Shown: piece by piece, positions 6,040 to 14,953 of the stretch
How positions within the stretch are numbered: the first letter of the stretch is position 1
How the letters are laid out: each line of letters opens with the position of its first letter
Assembly: GCF_003400205.1 (NCBI RefSeq)
Contig: NZ_QUQV01000025.1
Location: 1 to 40,814, forward strand
Direction of reading: 5' to 3'
Source: Bacillus sp. HNG
Lineage (GTDB): Bacteria; Bacillota; Bacilli; Bacillales; Bacillaceae_L
Length of the DNA stretch: 40,814 nucleotides
Program-made: the position numbers and the translations under genes
The notes under the pieces: generated by a model
Databases searched by the model: none
Seen by the model: only the letters and a program-made list of their open reading frames with translations
What the model was told of the DNA's origin: nothing

Positions 6040-7830
6040 TTAAAAGCATTTTTCAAGCTCATCCACCAATGAACCAACATAAGCTACAGCCTTTTTAATT
6101 GGCTCTGGTGTTGACATGTCTACTCCAGCAAGTTTCATTAACTGTAGTGGTTTTAGTGTTCCGCCCGCTTTTAATGCAGATAGCCAACGATCTACTGCAG
6201 GCTGGCCTTCCTCTTGAATCATTTGGGAGGCTGCTGTTGAAGCGGTTAGCCCAGCGGAATACGTATACGGATATAATCCCATGTAATAATGTGGCTGACG
6301 CATCCATGTTAGTGCAGCTAGATCATCCATTTCGACTTCTTCTCCCCAGAATGCAGAAAGTAACTCTGTTTTTTGTTCACAGAGAATGTTGGCCGTAATT
6401 GGGGTACCATTATGTGCTAACTCATACACACGTCGCTGCAGTTCACCTTCAAGAATATGTGTTACAAAATTGTGGTAGTAGGTGCCTAACGATTGTAAAA
6501 TCACCCAGCGTTTCATGCGATCATCATTTGACTGAGACAGAATATGTCTACTTAACAGCATCTCATTCATTGTCGATGGCGCCTCGATAAAATATCGAGA
6601 AAGACGTGTGTTTGAAATTCGTTGATTGCGCCCCGCTAATACAAAGTGCCCAGCATGTCCCAGTTCATGAGCAAGGGTAAATGTATTACGCATTGAATTA
6701 TTCCATGTCATTAAAATGTACGGATGGGCGCCATACGGGCTTGAGCAAAACGCACCAGATCGCTTTCCAACGTTATCAGCTAGGTCAACCCAGCGGTTAT
6801 GAATTCCTTCCTCCATGATTTCAATATATTCCGGTCCCATCACCTGTAAGGCATCAAGAACTAGCTTTGAAGCCTCATCATACGTGACCTCAGGGTCGAA
6901 ATCTGGATCAAGCGGTGCCTTTAAATCACTATAGTACATTTTCTCGAGCCCTAATACGCGTTGCTTTAATTTTGCAAGGCGACGCATATGCGGTGATAAT
7001 TCAGTTTGAATTGTCATCAGCTGATTATGGTACATTTCCTTTGTAACCTGTTGTTCGTCAAGTAGCATCTCTGTTACAGACTCAAACCCCCGTAAACGAG
7101 CTTCAATTACCTGCTTCTTCACCTCTGTAGCATATGTAGCCGCATAAGTGTTTTTATATTTCTCCAATGTTTTAGCAAAAGCCGCGGATGCCTTACGACG
7201 CAACTCCGTATTCGCTGAGTCCTCATATTTTGGGAATGAATTAAAGGTGAGTGGATGTTCGACCCCATCATCCGTCGTAAATGCCGAAAACTGCATATCG
7301 GACGTTTTACTTCTTTGATAAATCATATATGGAGAATCCATGACCTCACCAAAAGCAGCTAATACTTCCTCAGCATCTGGTGATAGAGTATGTTCCTTTG
7401 CCTCAAGGATATCTGCTAACGTTTTCTGGAATTCCTCCAACCCTTTTTCTTCTTTTACGTATGTACGAATCGTTTCTGCGTCTAATGTAAGCAATTCTGA
7501 TTTTATAAATGAAAGACTAGCTCTCACATTTGAAAGTAACGATGCTGCTCTGGCTGCGTTTGCCTGATAAACGGAGTTCGTTCCATCAACCGACATATGG
7601 AGGTCGGCATAGCTCACGACTCGCATCACTCTTTCCTGCAGAGCATCCTTTGTCACTAGACAGTCAAACAAGGTTTTTGCTGTTTCACCAACACGTCCCT
7701 TGTATTGCGTGACGGTTTGGATGTCCAATTGGACTGACGCAAGTTCCTTCTCCCATGCTTCCTCTGTTTCAAATAAATCTTCTAGGTTCCACGTTTGTTC
7801 GACTGGTACCTCTGATCGTAATAATGCCAT
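6040..7830 (-). CDS. pepF: Oligoendopeptidase F
   Basis: 596-residue M3-family zinc metallopeptidase that cleaves short peptides in the cytoplasm. The zinc motif HELGH is at about 388-392, followed by the third-ligand region EAPSTMNEMLL. The N-terminal part (about 1-190) is the helical oligopeptidase F domain, and the end contains the TYSAGLTAS segment that lines the active site in this family. Length is as expected for PepF. RBS AAAGGGGG precedes the ATG. It is transcribed alone; the structured repeat follows its stop. In Bacillus this family has been linked to recycling of peptides, including signalling peptides. Confidence 0.95.
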   Translation of the reverse strand: MALLRSEVPVEQTWNLEDLFETEEAWEKELASVQLDIQTVTQYKGRVGETAKTLFDCLVTKDALQERVMRVVSYADLHMSVDGTNSVYQANAARAASLLSNVRASLSFIKSELLTLDAETIRTYVKEEKGLEEFQKTLADILEAKEHTLSPDAEEVLAAFGEVMDSPYMIYQRSKTSDMQFSAFTTDDGVEHPLTFNSFPKYEDSANTELRRKASAAFAKTLEKYKNTYAATYATEVKKQVIEARLRGFESVTEMLLDEQQVTKEMYHNQLMTIQTELSPHMRRLAKLKQRVLGLEKMYYSDLKAPLDPDFDPEVTYDEASKLVLDALQVMGPEYIEIMEEGIHNRWVDLADNVGKRSGAFCSSPYGAHPYILMTWNNSMRNTFTLAHELGHAGHFVLAGRNQRISNTRLSRYFIEAPSTMNEMLLSRHILSQSNDDRMKRWVILQSLGTYYHNFVTHILEGELQRRVYELAHNGTPITANILCEQKTELLSAFWGEEVEMDDLAALTWMRQPHYYMGLYPYTYSAGLTASTAASQMIQEEGQPAVDRWLSALKAGGTLKPLQLMKLAGVDMSTPEPIKKAVAYVGSLVDELEKCF

Positions 7831-7925
7831 TTTAAATTTCCCCCTTTTGATAAATGCTTCGTTAATCGAAATATATATTCAAATTATAACGTATTAATCA
7901 AAAAAGTTAAAATTTTATCAGGAAA

Positions 7926-7960
7926 ACAAAAAAAGCTTCTACCATTATCCAGGCAGAAGC
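7926..7960 (-). terminator. Terminator of the leftward lsr operon
   Basis: On the minus strand GCTTCTGCC (7960-7952) pairs with GGTAGAAGC (7943-7935) with one mismatch, followed by a run of seven T. It lies 25 bases after the lsrF stop and fits the end of the lsrACDBF transcript. Confidence 0.85.
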
Positions 7961-7984
7961 ATGATTTCTAGCAAAATAGCATTA

Positions 7985-8863
7985 TTAATTCGTTACATCT
8001 AAGAAAAACTCATATGCTTCTTTATCCGTATATCCTTCATGCACAACCTTCCCAACAGCCTGAATCATTTCTTCAGGGTAATCGGATTGGAAGATGTTTC
8101 GTCCCATATCAACTCCAGCCGCCCCACCCTGTATGGAATTGTAGGCCAAGGAGAGTGCGTCTTTTTCTGGAACCTTCTTTCCGCCCGCAACGACTAGTGG
8201 AACCGGACAAGCGGAGGCTACCTTTTCAAAATCATCACAATAATAGGTTTTGACTATTTGCACACCAAATTCTGCTAACATTCTAGTTGCTAAGAGGAAG
8301 AATTGAGTTGTACGCTCCATCTCTTTACCAACAGCAACAACACCCATGGTCGGAATCGAATACCTTGTTCCTAGATTGACTGCTTTATTTAATTGTTCAA
8401 TTGTTTCTTTTTGCCCATCAGCCCCGATAAAGGTTTGGATAGCTATCGCACTTGCATTCATTCGAATGGCATCCTCAATATCAACAACCATTGATTCATG
8501 ACTTAGGTCATCCTGTAATACACTTGAACCTGATGATGCCCTTAATGCAATTGATTTATTAAAGGTTGGAGGCACACTACTTCTAATTGCCCCTCTAGTT
8601 CCCATTAAGCAATCAGCATGGTTCGCTAGTTTTGGAATCAGAATATCTAATCTTTCTAAGCCAGATGTCGGTCCCATAAAATATCCATGGTCAAAAGCTA
8701 ACATGACTGTCTTCTGACTTTTGGGATTGAATATTCTGGACAATCGATCCTTCATCCCCCAATCTAAATTAGCGGCTCCCTTTACATGAAAGTTACCAGT
8801 ATTGACAAAAGGAGTATCCTCTAAAAACTTCTTTGCTGCTTTGTTCCCCATTGCATCTGCCAT
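7985..8863 (-). CDS. lsrF: LsrF, phospho-AI-2 catabolic thiolase/aldolase
   Basis: 292 residues, DhnA/DeoC-type class I aldolase fold, matching E. coli LsrF in length and sequence. Visible matches are MLAFDHGYFMGPTSGLE, the Lys-bearing strand VKTYYCDDFEKV (Schiff-base lysine), CPVPLVVAGGKKVPE and GVDMGRNIFQSDYP. LsrF transfers an acetyl group from 3-hydroxy-2,4-pentadione-5-phosphate to CoA, the final step of AI-2 breakdown. I start at the ATG at 8863 (MADAMG) because GGAGAGG is close upstream; the frame continues open for 25 codons without another good site. It is separated from lsrB by 230 bases containing a repeat, unlike the overlapping upstream genes, so its expression may differ. Confidence 0.92.
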   Translation of the reverse strand: MADAMGNKAAKKFLEDTPFVNTGNFHVKGAANLDWGMKDRLSRIFNPKSQKTVMLAFDHGYFMGPTSGLERLDILIPKLANHADCLMGTRGAIRSSVPPTFNKSIALRASSGSSVLQDDLSHESMVVDIEDAIRMNASAIAIQTFIGADGQKETIEQLNKAVNLGTRYSIPTMGVVAVGKEMERTTQFFLLATRMLAEFGVQIVKTYYCDDFEKVASACPVPLVVAGGKKVPEKDALSLAYNSIQGGAAGVDMGRNIFQSDYPEEMIQAVGKVVHEGYTDKEAYEFFLDVTN

Positions 8864-8904
8864 TTTTGTTCTTCCTCTCCTTACCATATTTCTATAATCT
8901 ATTA

Positions 8905-9030
8905 AGAAAGGCGCAAGGCGCGCAGCCTTAGGCGACAAGCATAAGACGAGCGTAACCAGAAGGCGCTTCTAACCTTCCGAAGCGATTAGCCTAGACCAGA
9001 GAGCCGATTGCGCCTAGAGCTAGACATCGA
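8905..9030. repeat. Dispersed intergenic repeat between lsrB and lsrF
   Basis: A GC-richer block (about 8905-9030) bounded by the inverted arms AGGCGCAA (8909-8916) and TTGCGCCT (9008-9015). It contains the phrases TTAGGCGACAAGCATAAGACG and GCCTAGAGCTAGACA (the first cut to fit). I associate these with a repeat common between Bacillus genes, from memory. It has no open frame of note. Its composition stands out from the AT-rich lsr genes on both sides, which suggests insertion into the operon. Confidence 0.75.
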
Positions 9031-9093
9031 AAACTACGTATTAATACTTCTTTATCTTTCGAAAAAGACTAGCGAAATTGCGTACAGATTAGA

Positions 9094-10179
9094 TTAGAAA
9101 TCGTAATCTCCTGTATTATCTTTGGTAAATACGATTCTTTCAGGTAATACAATGATTCCAGAGTCTTCTGCTTCGTACTCATAGCCTTGAACAGTATTTG
9201 GCTCTACTTTTACCTCCCCTAGTTCCGGAACTTCAACAGTGTCACCTACTTTTAGTTCATTTCCCTGAGCTAAATAGTATGCAATATATACTGCAAGGGC
9301 GCCTTGGTCTTTTACATCCCATAACCCATGGTTTTCAATCGTATCATTTTCAATATATTGTCTCATTGAATTTGGAGAAGCAAATCCAGTAATAATTACA
9401 TCATCTTTATTTAGTCCTTTATTTTGAGCCGCCTGAGCCATTGCAGGAAGAGCAGTTGAATCAGGACAAATAATGATATCGATGTCAGGATATGAATCTA
9501 GAATACTCTCTCCGACTTGAAGGGATTTTTGTTCATTGCCTTCACCAAATTGCGTTGTTACAACTTCCCATTTTGGATATTTTTCTTTTATATATTTATT
9601 TGCATAATCCACCCATGAATTTTGATCTGGTACAGTCGGACTTGAATAGAACCAGGCTACCTGTTGTGCATCATCTGGATTTTCAAGTTGGCTTGCTGCC
9701 ATGTCAACAAGCATTGCACCAAGTATGTCAGGTGTCCCTTGGTTTATATAGGCAGTTCGATATTTTGGGTCAACATCGGAATCCCAGGTAACGACTTTAA
9801 TTCCTGCATCTAACGCCTTTTGTAGAGCTTGATTTAAGCCATCAGAGGTAACAGATGATATCGCAATTGCATCTGCACCACTATTTACCGCACTATTTAT
9901 AATTTGCACCTGATTTGCAACCGTTCCCTCTGGCGCTCCATCATATTTAACCTTAAATCCAATCTTTTCGGCCATTTCTTGTGCTCCGTCATTACCTGAT
10001 TCAAAAAATGCATTCCCAGTCATCTTTGGAATAAAGACTACTTCAATATCTTCTGCATTTTTTTCTCCGCTGGAACCATTATCTGCACTGTTTCCCGCGT
10101 CTTTTCCGCTACAGGCTGCTAATAACATTGTTAAAAGAGTCACTCCAGTTAATAGTTTAAAAAACGTTGATTTACGCAA
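9094..10179 (-). CDS. lsrB: LsrB, AI-2 binding lipoprotein
   Basis: 361-residue periplasmic-binding-protein type lipoprotein. The signal peptide ends in the lipobox LLAAC with lipidated Cys23, followed by a Ser/Gly-rich linker. The mature part follows Salmonella LsrB block by block: FIPKMTGNAFFESGNDGAQE, VTWDSDVDP, INQGTPDILGAMLV, YSSPTVPDQNSW, GLWDVKDQGALAVY and the C-terminal KDNTGDYDF. The ligand-contacting Lys, Asp, Asp and Gln positions appear kept, while the PDA of Salmonella reads PDS here (CPDSTALPA). TTG start with AAAGGGGG upstream. It overlaps lsrD by 8 bases. A ribose-binding protein was considered but the match to LsrB is far closer. Confidence 0.93.
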   Translation of the reverse strand: MRKSTFFKLLTGVTLLTMLLAACSGKDAGNSADNGSSGEKNAEDIEVVFIPKMTGNAFFESGNDGAQEMAEKIGFKVKYDGAPEGTVANQVQIINSAVNSGADAIAISSVTSDGLNQALQKALDAGIKVVTWDSDVDPKYRTAYINQGTPDILGAMLVDMAASQLENPDDAQQVAWFYSSPTVPDQNSWVDYANKYIKEKYPKWEVVTTQFGEGNEQKSLQVGESILDSYPDIDIIICPDSTALPAMAQAAQNKGLNKDDVIITGFASPNSMRQYIENDTIENHGLWDVKDQGALAVYIAYYLAQGNELKVGDTVEVPELGEVKVEPNTVQGYEYEAEDSGIIVLPERIVFTKDNTGDYDF

Positions 10180-11179
10180 GTAGATTTCCCCCTTTGTCCT
10201 TTTTAATCGTTAAGAACCTTTTAAACTTGGACTTGAAACCCGGAACACCTAAGAATGCAACCGAAGTGATTAAAAGCAATCCTGTAGCTAAGCCTATATA
10301 TTGTGTTTGGACTCCTCCCATTTGCAATCCTAGCTTTAAGAAACCAACAACTATGCTTGCAAGTGCAGTGCCTATAACACCCCCTTTACCTCCAGTTATT
10401 AATGTTCCTCCTAGCACAACAGCTGTCAATATGGGCATTAAATACTCCGCACCAAAGTCTGCTCTTGAGCTGCCTAAATATGAAGTTAAAATAACTCCAG
10501 CAACACCTGCGCTTAACCCTGATAGAATATATGTACTAGTCATAATTTTTCTAGTATCAATACCAGAGTAATCTGCAGCGTTTTGATTAATTCCAGTTAA
10601 ATAGATGTATCTCCCGTATCTCGTTCTGTGCAGAAGAATGTATGCAATCACAAGCATTACAACAAATAAGATAACGGAATGTGGTATGCCAAGAACTCTT
10701 CCATTTGCTAAATTGATAAATCCTTGGGTATATCCGGAAATTCCTTCATAAGTGCTTGCTCCAGATAAACCCACTAATACAATTGCAACTCCGCTATACA
10801 AGAGCATTCCGCCTAGCGTGATAACCATAGCTTGAACTTTGGCATATGCAATGAGAACGCCATTTAGTAAACCACAAAGCCCACCAACTAGTACTGCAAG
10901 AAGGGCTGCAAGCCAAATATTCATTCCAACAAATTGTGCTAGAATTCCCGTTACTACTGAGGTTAACCCAATAATAGAGCCACCAGAAATATCGATGCCA
11001 CCTGTAATTACGACAAATGTCACGAAAAAGGCAATGATAGCAATCCCAACAAAATCATTAAAACTATTTAAAAGAACATGTATATTCCAAAACCTTGGGT
11101 TAATTAAACCAAAGATAATAATTTCACCTATTAACGTTACTAAAAGCACCAGATTCCACTTCGGTATTTTTTTCAGCAT
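10172..11179 (-). CDS. lsrD: LsrD, AI-2 ABC transporter permease
   Basis: Permease of the RbsC/LsrD family, about 335 residues with 8-10 hydrophobic segments. The family block VVITGGIDISGGSIIGL is near residues 56-72 and VVLGGTLITGGKGGVIGT near 250-267. It pairs with LsrC to form the membrane channel. The ATG at 11179 (MLKKIPKWN) is preferred because AAAGGAGG lies 11-13 bases upstream; a GTG at 11191 would touch the RBS. It starts 9 bases after the lsrC stop and overlaps lsrB by 8 bases. Position in A-C-D-B order identifies it as LsrD and not a ribose permease. Confidence 0.9.
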   Translation of the reverse strand: MLKKIPKWNLVLLVTLIGEIIIFGLINPRFWNIHVLLNSFNDFVGIAIIAFFVTFVVITGGIDISGGSIIGLTSVVTGILAQFVGMNIWLAALLAVLVGGLCGLLNGVLIAYAKVQAMVITLGGMLLYSGVAIVLVGLSGASTYEGISGYTQGFINLANGRVLGIPHSVILFVVMLVIAYILLHRTRYGRYIYLTGINQNAADYSGIDTRKIMTSTYILSGLSAGVAGVILTSYLGSSRADFGAEYLMPILTAVVLGGTLITGGKGGVIGTALASIVVGFLKLGLQMGGVQTQYIGLATGLLLITSVAFLGVPGFKSKFKRFLTIKKDKGGNLLA

Positions 11180-11187
11180 CCCGGGCT

Positions 11188-12189
11188 TCACACCTCCTTT
11201 GTCAAGGTAAGGACTCTTGCATTTAGTCTTTCCTTTTTTGCCCTCTTGTTAGCTCTACGGAAAATGAGTACATCCACTACCACGATGAAGATCAATAGTG
11301 ATCCCGAGATTGTAGCATTCCAAAACGCTGGAACTTTTAAAAATACAAGAGCTGAATTGATCGAACTCATAATAATGGCACCAATTGCCGCACCAATGAC
11401 AGAACCTATACCACCGCTTAAGGAGACTCCACCCAGAACAGCAGCTGCGATGACAGTCATTTCAATCCCTAATCCTGCAGTAGTTGAAATAAAACCAACC
11501 TGACTAGCAAATATGAGCCCAGCTAAACTGGCTGAGATTCCGGAAATGACAAATGAAATGACTTTATACCTTTTTACGGGTATTCCCATTAATATTGCCC
11601 CATCCTCATTATCACCAATAGCAGCGAAATACCTTCCTTTCCTGCTATTTGACAAGTATAGATGTAGGGTTATAACCGCTAAAATTACAATAATCCCTAA
11701 TAAGTTCATTCCTGCTATATTGATTTGTGAAATGTGTTTAAAATTAGCAGGAAGATTTTCAATCCATTTTCCGTCTGTATAAATCACTTGTACAACTCTC
11801 ACAATTTCCAGCATACCTAATGTCATAATGAATGAAGAGATTTTTAGTTTTGTAACACCTATCCCATTGATTAAGCCAATAATGGCTCCAATGCAAATGG
11901 CTATTAGGATTGCAAGGAAAATACTTCCCCCATCCCTCACAATAACACCGCCTACTGCAGCACTAAGTCCCAATGTACCGCCAATCGAGATATCAATTTC
12001 TCCAGTTAATAGAACGAGAGTCAATCCAACAGCAAGGACAATATATAGCAAACTATTTTTCACAGTGTTCAATATATTTTCCATAGCGAGAAAGTCTGAG
12101 TTTACTAGACCTACCAGTAAAAAAATAATGATTAAGAAGAGAATGGTTCTAAATTCCCTTTGTTTTGTGAGGACAATGATTTTAGACAT
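11188..12189 (-). CDS. lsrC: LsrC, AI-2 ABC transporter permease
   Basis: Permease of about 333 residues, the partner of LsrD. Blocks shared with enterobacterial LsrC include LTGEIDISIGGTLGLSAAVG (LTRNIDVSVGS in Salmonella), YTDGKWIENLPA (WTGGKWIEGLPA), IFASQVGFI, VLGGVSLSGGIGSVIGA and LVFLKVPAFWN (LVLLRIPAWWN). The ATG at 12189 (MSKIIVL) has AAGGAAGTGA about 6 bases upstream; an earlier ATG at 12216 lies inside lsrA without a better site. It overlaps the lsrA end by 8 bases. The C-terminus is basic and presumably cytoplasmic. Confidence 0.92.
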   Translation of the reverse strand: MSKIIVLTKQREFRTILFLIIIFLLVGLVNSDFLAMENILNTVKNSLLYIVLAVGLTLVLLTGEIDISIGGTLGLSAAVGGVIVRDGGSIFLAILIAICIGAIIGLINGIGVTKLKISSFIMTLGMLEIVRVVQVIYTDGKWIENLPANFKHISQINIAGMNLLGIIVILAVITLHLYLSNSRKGRYFAAIGDNEDGAILMGIPVKRYKVISFVISGISASLAGLIFASQVGFISTTAGLGIEMTVIAAAVLGGVSLSGGIGSVIGAAIGAIIMSSINSALVFLKVPAFWNATISGSLLIFIVVVDVLIFRRANKRAKKERLNARVLTLTKEV

Positions 12190-13687
12190 GCCTATCACTT
12201 CCTTTGTATGTTCCAAAAGCAGCGCTCATTACATTTGCAGCGTTAATCTCATCGAATCCTAGACAGTGTTTACACGTTCCGCGGTAAATGGCATAAATAC
12301 GATCACTAATTCTTTCAATTTCTTCTAAATCTGACGAAATCAACAAAATTGAATATCCCTGTTCTTTTAGTTGTGTGATAATGGAATAAATATCACTTCT
12401 TGCTGCTGCATCAATTCCCCTAGTGGGCTCATCCATTATGATAAGCTGTGGATTCGTTGATAAAATCCTTGCAATGATTACTTTTTGTTGATTTCCTCCG
12501 GATAATGATTTAATTTCCTCATGTTGGTTGCTTATTTTAATACTCAACTTGTTTACATATTCATTTGTAATTTCTTCTTCTAATTTTTCATTTAGGAAAA
12601 AACCTTGATTTTTTATTACTTGTGCTGTGACATTACTACTTACTGAACTAATTGAAAAAGTCCCATTTAAAAATCGATCCTCTGGAATATAGGCTAAGCC
12701 ACTGTCAATCGTCCTACCCACATGTAAATCCGTAATATCCTTTCCATTCAAATAAACCTTCCCACTACTTATTTTATTAATTCCATATATAGCCTCAGCG
12801 ATTTCCGTTCTACCTGCCCCAACGAGTCCGGCAAGGCCAACTACCTCTCCTTTGAAAATCTCGAAGCTTATATTCTTAAAACCGTCACCACATATGTTTT
12901 GGACCTTCAGAATTGGTTCTACTTTGTCTCGATTAACAAAATTCTTTTTATATCCTTCACTTCCACTACGTTTACTATCTATAGGTAACAATCCATTGAT
13001 TAACATTTCTTTTGTAAAGTCTTGAATGTCCCCTTTTAATGTCACTTTACCGTCTCGTAAAATTACAGCATGTGTTGATATTTGAAAAACTTCATCAAGC
13101 CGATGTGTAATATAAAAAATTCCGACGCCCTCGGCTTTTAGCTTTTCAATTAACATAAATAAGCTTTTAGTCTCTGCGAACGTTAAGGAAGATGTAGGCT
13201 CATCTAAAATAAGAACTTTTGCATTCCTTAACAGACCTTTTATGATTTCTACTTGTTGCTGCTCAGCAATCGATAATGAAATTGCTAATCTGGTCAACTC
13301 CAAATCCCAGCCTAGTTGCTGAATTAACTTTTTTGCCTGATCTCTTACCTCTATTTTTTTCCTACTTAATCCAATTGTGAGATTTTGCTCAACTGTCATA
13401 TTTGGGAATAATAGTGGTTCTTGCGGTACTAAATAGATTCCCTTTTCATGAGCAATCGATGGATTAAACTGAAGCACTTTCTCTCCATTTACCTCAATAC
13501 TGCCACTATCGGCTTTATAAACTCCTGTAAGAATCTTCATCAATGTACTCTTCCCTGCACCATTTCCACCGATAATCGAGATTACTTCTGATTCATGAAT
13601 TTCTAGAGAGACACCCTTAAGGACTTCATTTTGATTAAAAGTCTTATGAATATCATCGAATCTTACCAACTGTTTTTTCACATCCAT
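12182..13687 (-). CDS. lsrA: LsrA, AI-2 ABC transporter ATPase (two nucleotide-binding domains)
   Basis: 501 residues with two ABC domains in one chain, as in RbsA/LsrA-type sugar importers. First domain: Walker A GGNGAGKST, a degenerate signature LSIAEQQQ and Walker B VLILDEPTSSL. Second domain: the usual altered Walker A GLVGAGRTE, signature LSGGNQQK and Walker B LIIMDEPTRGID. The first gene of the leftward operon. The ATG at 13687 (MDVKK) is preferred since GGGGGG lies 6 bases upstream; an ATG at 13705 precedes that site. Assignment to LsrA and not to RbsA rests on its place beside lsrC, lsrD, lsrB, lsrF, lsrR and lsrK. Confidence 0.92.
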   Translation of the reverse strand: MDVKKQLVRFDDIHKTFNQNEVLKGVSLEIHESEVISIIGGNGAGKSTLMKILTGVYKADSGSIEVNGEKVLQFNPSIAHEKGIYLVPQEPLLFPNMTVEQNLTIGLSRKKIEVRDQAKKLIQQLGWDLELTRLAISLSIAEQQQVEIIKGLLRNAKVLILDEPTSSLTFAETKSLFMLIEKLKAEGVGIFYITHRLDEVFQISTHAVILRDGKVTLKGDIQDFTKEMLINGLLPIDSKRSGSEGYKKNFVNRDKVEPILKVQNICGDGFKNISFEIFKGEVVGLAGLVGAGRTEIAEAIYGINKISSGKVYLNGKDITDLHVGRTIDSGLAYIPEDRFLNGTFSISSVSSNVTAQVIKNQGFFLNEKLEEEITNEYVNKLSIKISNQHEEIKSLSGGNQQKVIIARILSTNPQLIIMDEPTRGIDAAARSDIYSIITQLKEQGYSILLISSDLEEIERISDRIYAIYRGTCKHCLGFDEINAANVMSAAFGTYKGSDRHV

Positions 13688-13718
13688 AAAAAGCCCCCCC
13701 ATCATCTCTTTCTATTTA

Positions 13719-13732
13719 TGTAATCGCTTTCT
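13719..13732. promoter_or_regulatory. Putative cre (CcpA) site upstream of lsrA
   Basis: TGTAATCGCTTTCT matches the cre consensus TGNAANCGNTNNCA at eight of nine fixed positions (final A is T) and fits the looser WTGNAANCGNWNNCW form completely. It lies about 30 bases before the lsrA start, between the likely transcription start and the RBS, where CcpA usually represses. This would give glucose repression of AI-2 uptake. Confidence 0.55.
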
Positions 13733-13997
13733 ATTTATAGGTTTTTAAACATTTTATTAATCCACAATCATTTTATTCATTTTCATAATTATTAAAATTT
13801 TATATCCGCTAGAACTTTTTTATTACATATATATTCCTAGTCTTGAGATTATTCGCATATTAATAAAAGGATTTTTCTGTAAATGTTTATACCTACAGAA
13901 TTTTAACTTGGTTATTAGGTTTGTATCATTTTTAAACATTTGTTGGCATATGAATAATTTGTATAAACCAAAAATATAGTTAAGAAGAGTGATCACA
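13733..13997. promoter_or_regulatory. Divergent lsrA/lsrR control region with repeated operator-like half-sites
   Basis: The 9-mer TAAACATTT occurs at 13746-13754 and 13933-13941, and as its complement at 13882-13890. TTCTGTA (13875-13881) and TACAGAA (13894-13900) form a second inverted pair. For lsrR a SigA promoter is plausible: -35 TTGTTG (13940-13945), 16-base spacer, -10 TATAAA (13962-13967), with one TAAACATTT overlapping the -35. For lsrA only a -10 TATAAA (13739-13734, minus strand) is suggested; its -35 is poor. LsrR is the obvious candidate binder; that is inference. Confidence 0.5.
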
Positions 13998-14915
13998 ATG
14001 AACTATGAAAATGACTTAATTGTTAAAATCGCGTGGCAATATTACATTGAAGGTTTAACGCAAAATGAGATTTCAGAGGCTCTTCATTTATCAAGAATGA
14101 AAGTTATTAAATACCTTGAAAAAGCAAAAACAAATAATGTGATTCAATTTAAAATTAACTTAGAAGAGATTGATACTCTTGGACTTCAAAATAAGATTAA
14201 GGAAAAATATCATTTAAAAGACATCATCATCGTGCCTACTTCAAATCAAAATAATGTTGAAAGTTTAACGATAGCCGCTGCCCGATATATAGAAGATCGA
14301 ATTACTAGTGACATGATGATAAGTATTGGTTACGGGGAAGCTGTATCAAGAACATTAGGACATCTCCGTATCTCTACCAAATACAAGGTGACATTTGTTT
14401 CCCTTTCTGGCGGAGTCAAATTCTACATGCCTACAGCTATCGATACAAGATCTGACTATTATACAAACCCTAATTACAATCATTACATTGTTCCTTCCCC
14501 CTTAATTGTATCCTCTAAAAATATTGCAGAGCATTTACTTAAGGAACAATCAGTTAGCAAAATCTTAGATATGATTCCGTATACAAATTTAACAGTAATC
14601 GGAATTGGCGCTCTAAATGAGCGAGCCACATTAATTAAAGAAGGCTTTTTCAACACAAATGACTTTGAAATCTTAAAATCAAAGGGTGCGGTTGGCGATT
14701 TATTATGCCAGTTTTACGACATCAATGGAAATGTTTTAGATTTAGATTTTCATAAACAACTTATTAGTACTGAAATTGACGTACTTAAATCCCTAAATCA
14801 TGTTGTAGCTGTTGCTGGTGGCCTTGAAAAAAAGGACGCCATTATTGGTGCGCTCAAAGGAGGATATATTGATGTACTAATTACTGATGAGGCTGTTGCA
14901 CAAGGTTTGATTTAG
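13998..14915 (+). CDS. lsrR: LsrR, SorC/DeoR-type repressor of the lsr locus
   Basis: 305 residues. N-terminal helix-turn-helix at about residues 15-55 (GLTQNEISEALHLSRMKVIK) followed by the SorC sugar-binding domain with SIGYGEAVSRTL, FVSLSGGV, LTVIGIGAL and VVAVAGGLEKKDAIIGALKG. In enterobacteria LsrR represses both lsr arms until phospho-AI-2 binds. I use the ATG at 13998 (AAGAAGAG upstream); a GTG three codons earlier (13989) is possible. It is divergent from lsrA and 38 bases upstream of lsrK, which supports this specific assignment over a generic SorC regulator. Confidence 0.9.
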   Translation: MNYENDLIVKIAWQYYIEGLTQNEISEALHLSRMKVIKYLEKAKTNNVIQFKINLEEIDTLGLQNKIKEKYHLKDIIIVPTSNQNNVESLTIAAARYIEDRITSDMMISIGYGEAVSRTLGHLRISTKYKVTFVSLSGGVKFYMPTAIDTRSDYYTNPNYNHYIVPSPLIVSSKNIAEHLLKEQSVSKILDMIPYTNLTVIGIGALNERATLIKEGFFNTNDFEILKSKGAVGDLLCQFYDINGNVLDLDFHKQLISTEIDVLKSLNHVVAVAGGLEKKDAIIGALKGGYIDVLITDEAVAQGLI

Positions 14916-14953
14916 GGAGTTTGTACCATTAAAAATTAAGGGGGAAACTAGGG

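Noticed and set aside
10839-12262. Plus-strand open frames opposite lsrC and lsrD
   Set aside because: Compositional shadows of hydrophobic permease genes; no RBS and no recognisable protein.
9094-13687. Ribose ABC transporter (rbsABC) in place of lsr
   Set aside because: LsrB, LsrC, LsrF and LsrK blocks match the AI-2 proteins far better, and lsrF, lsrR and lsrK are all adjacent.
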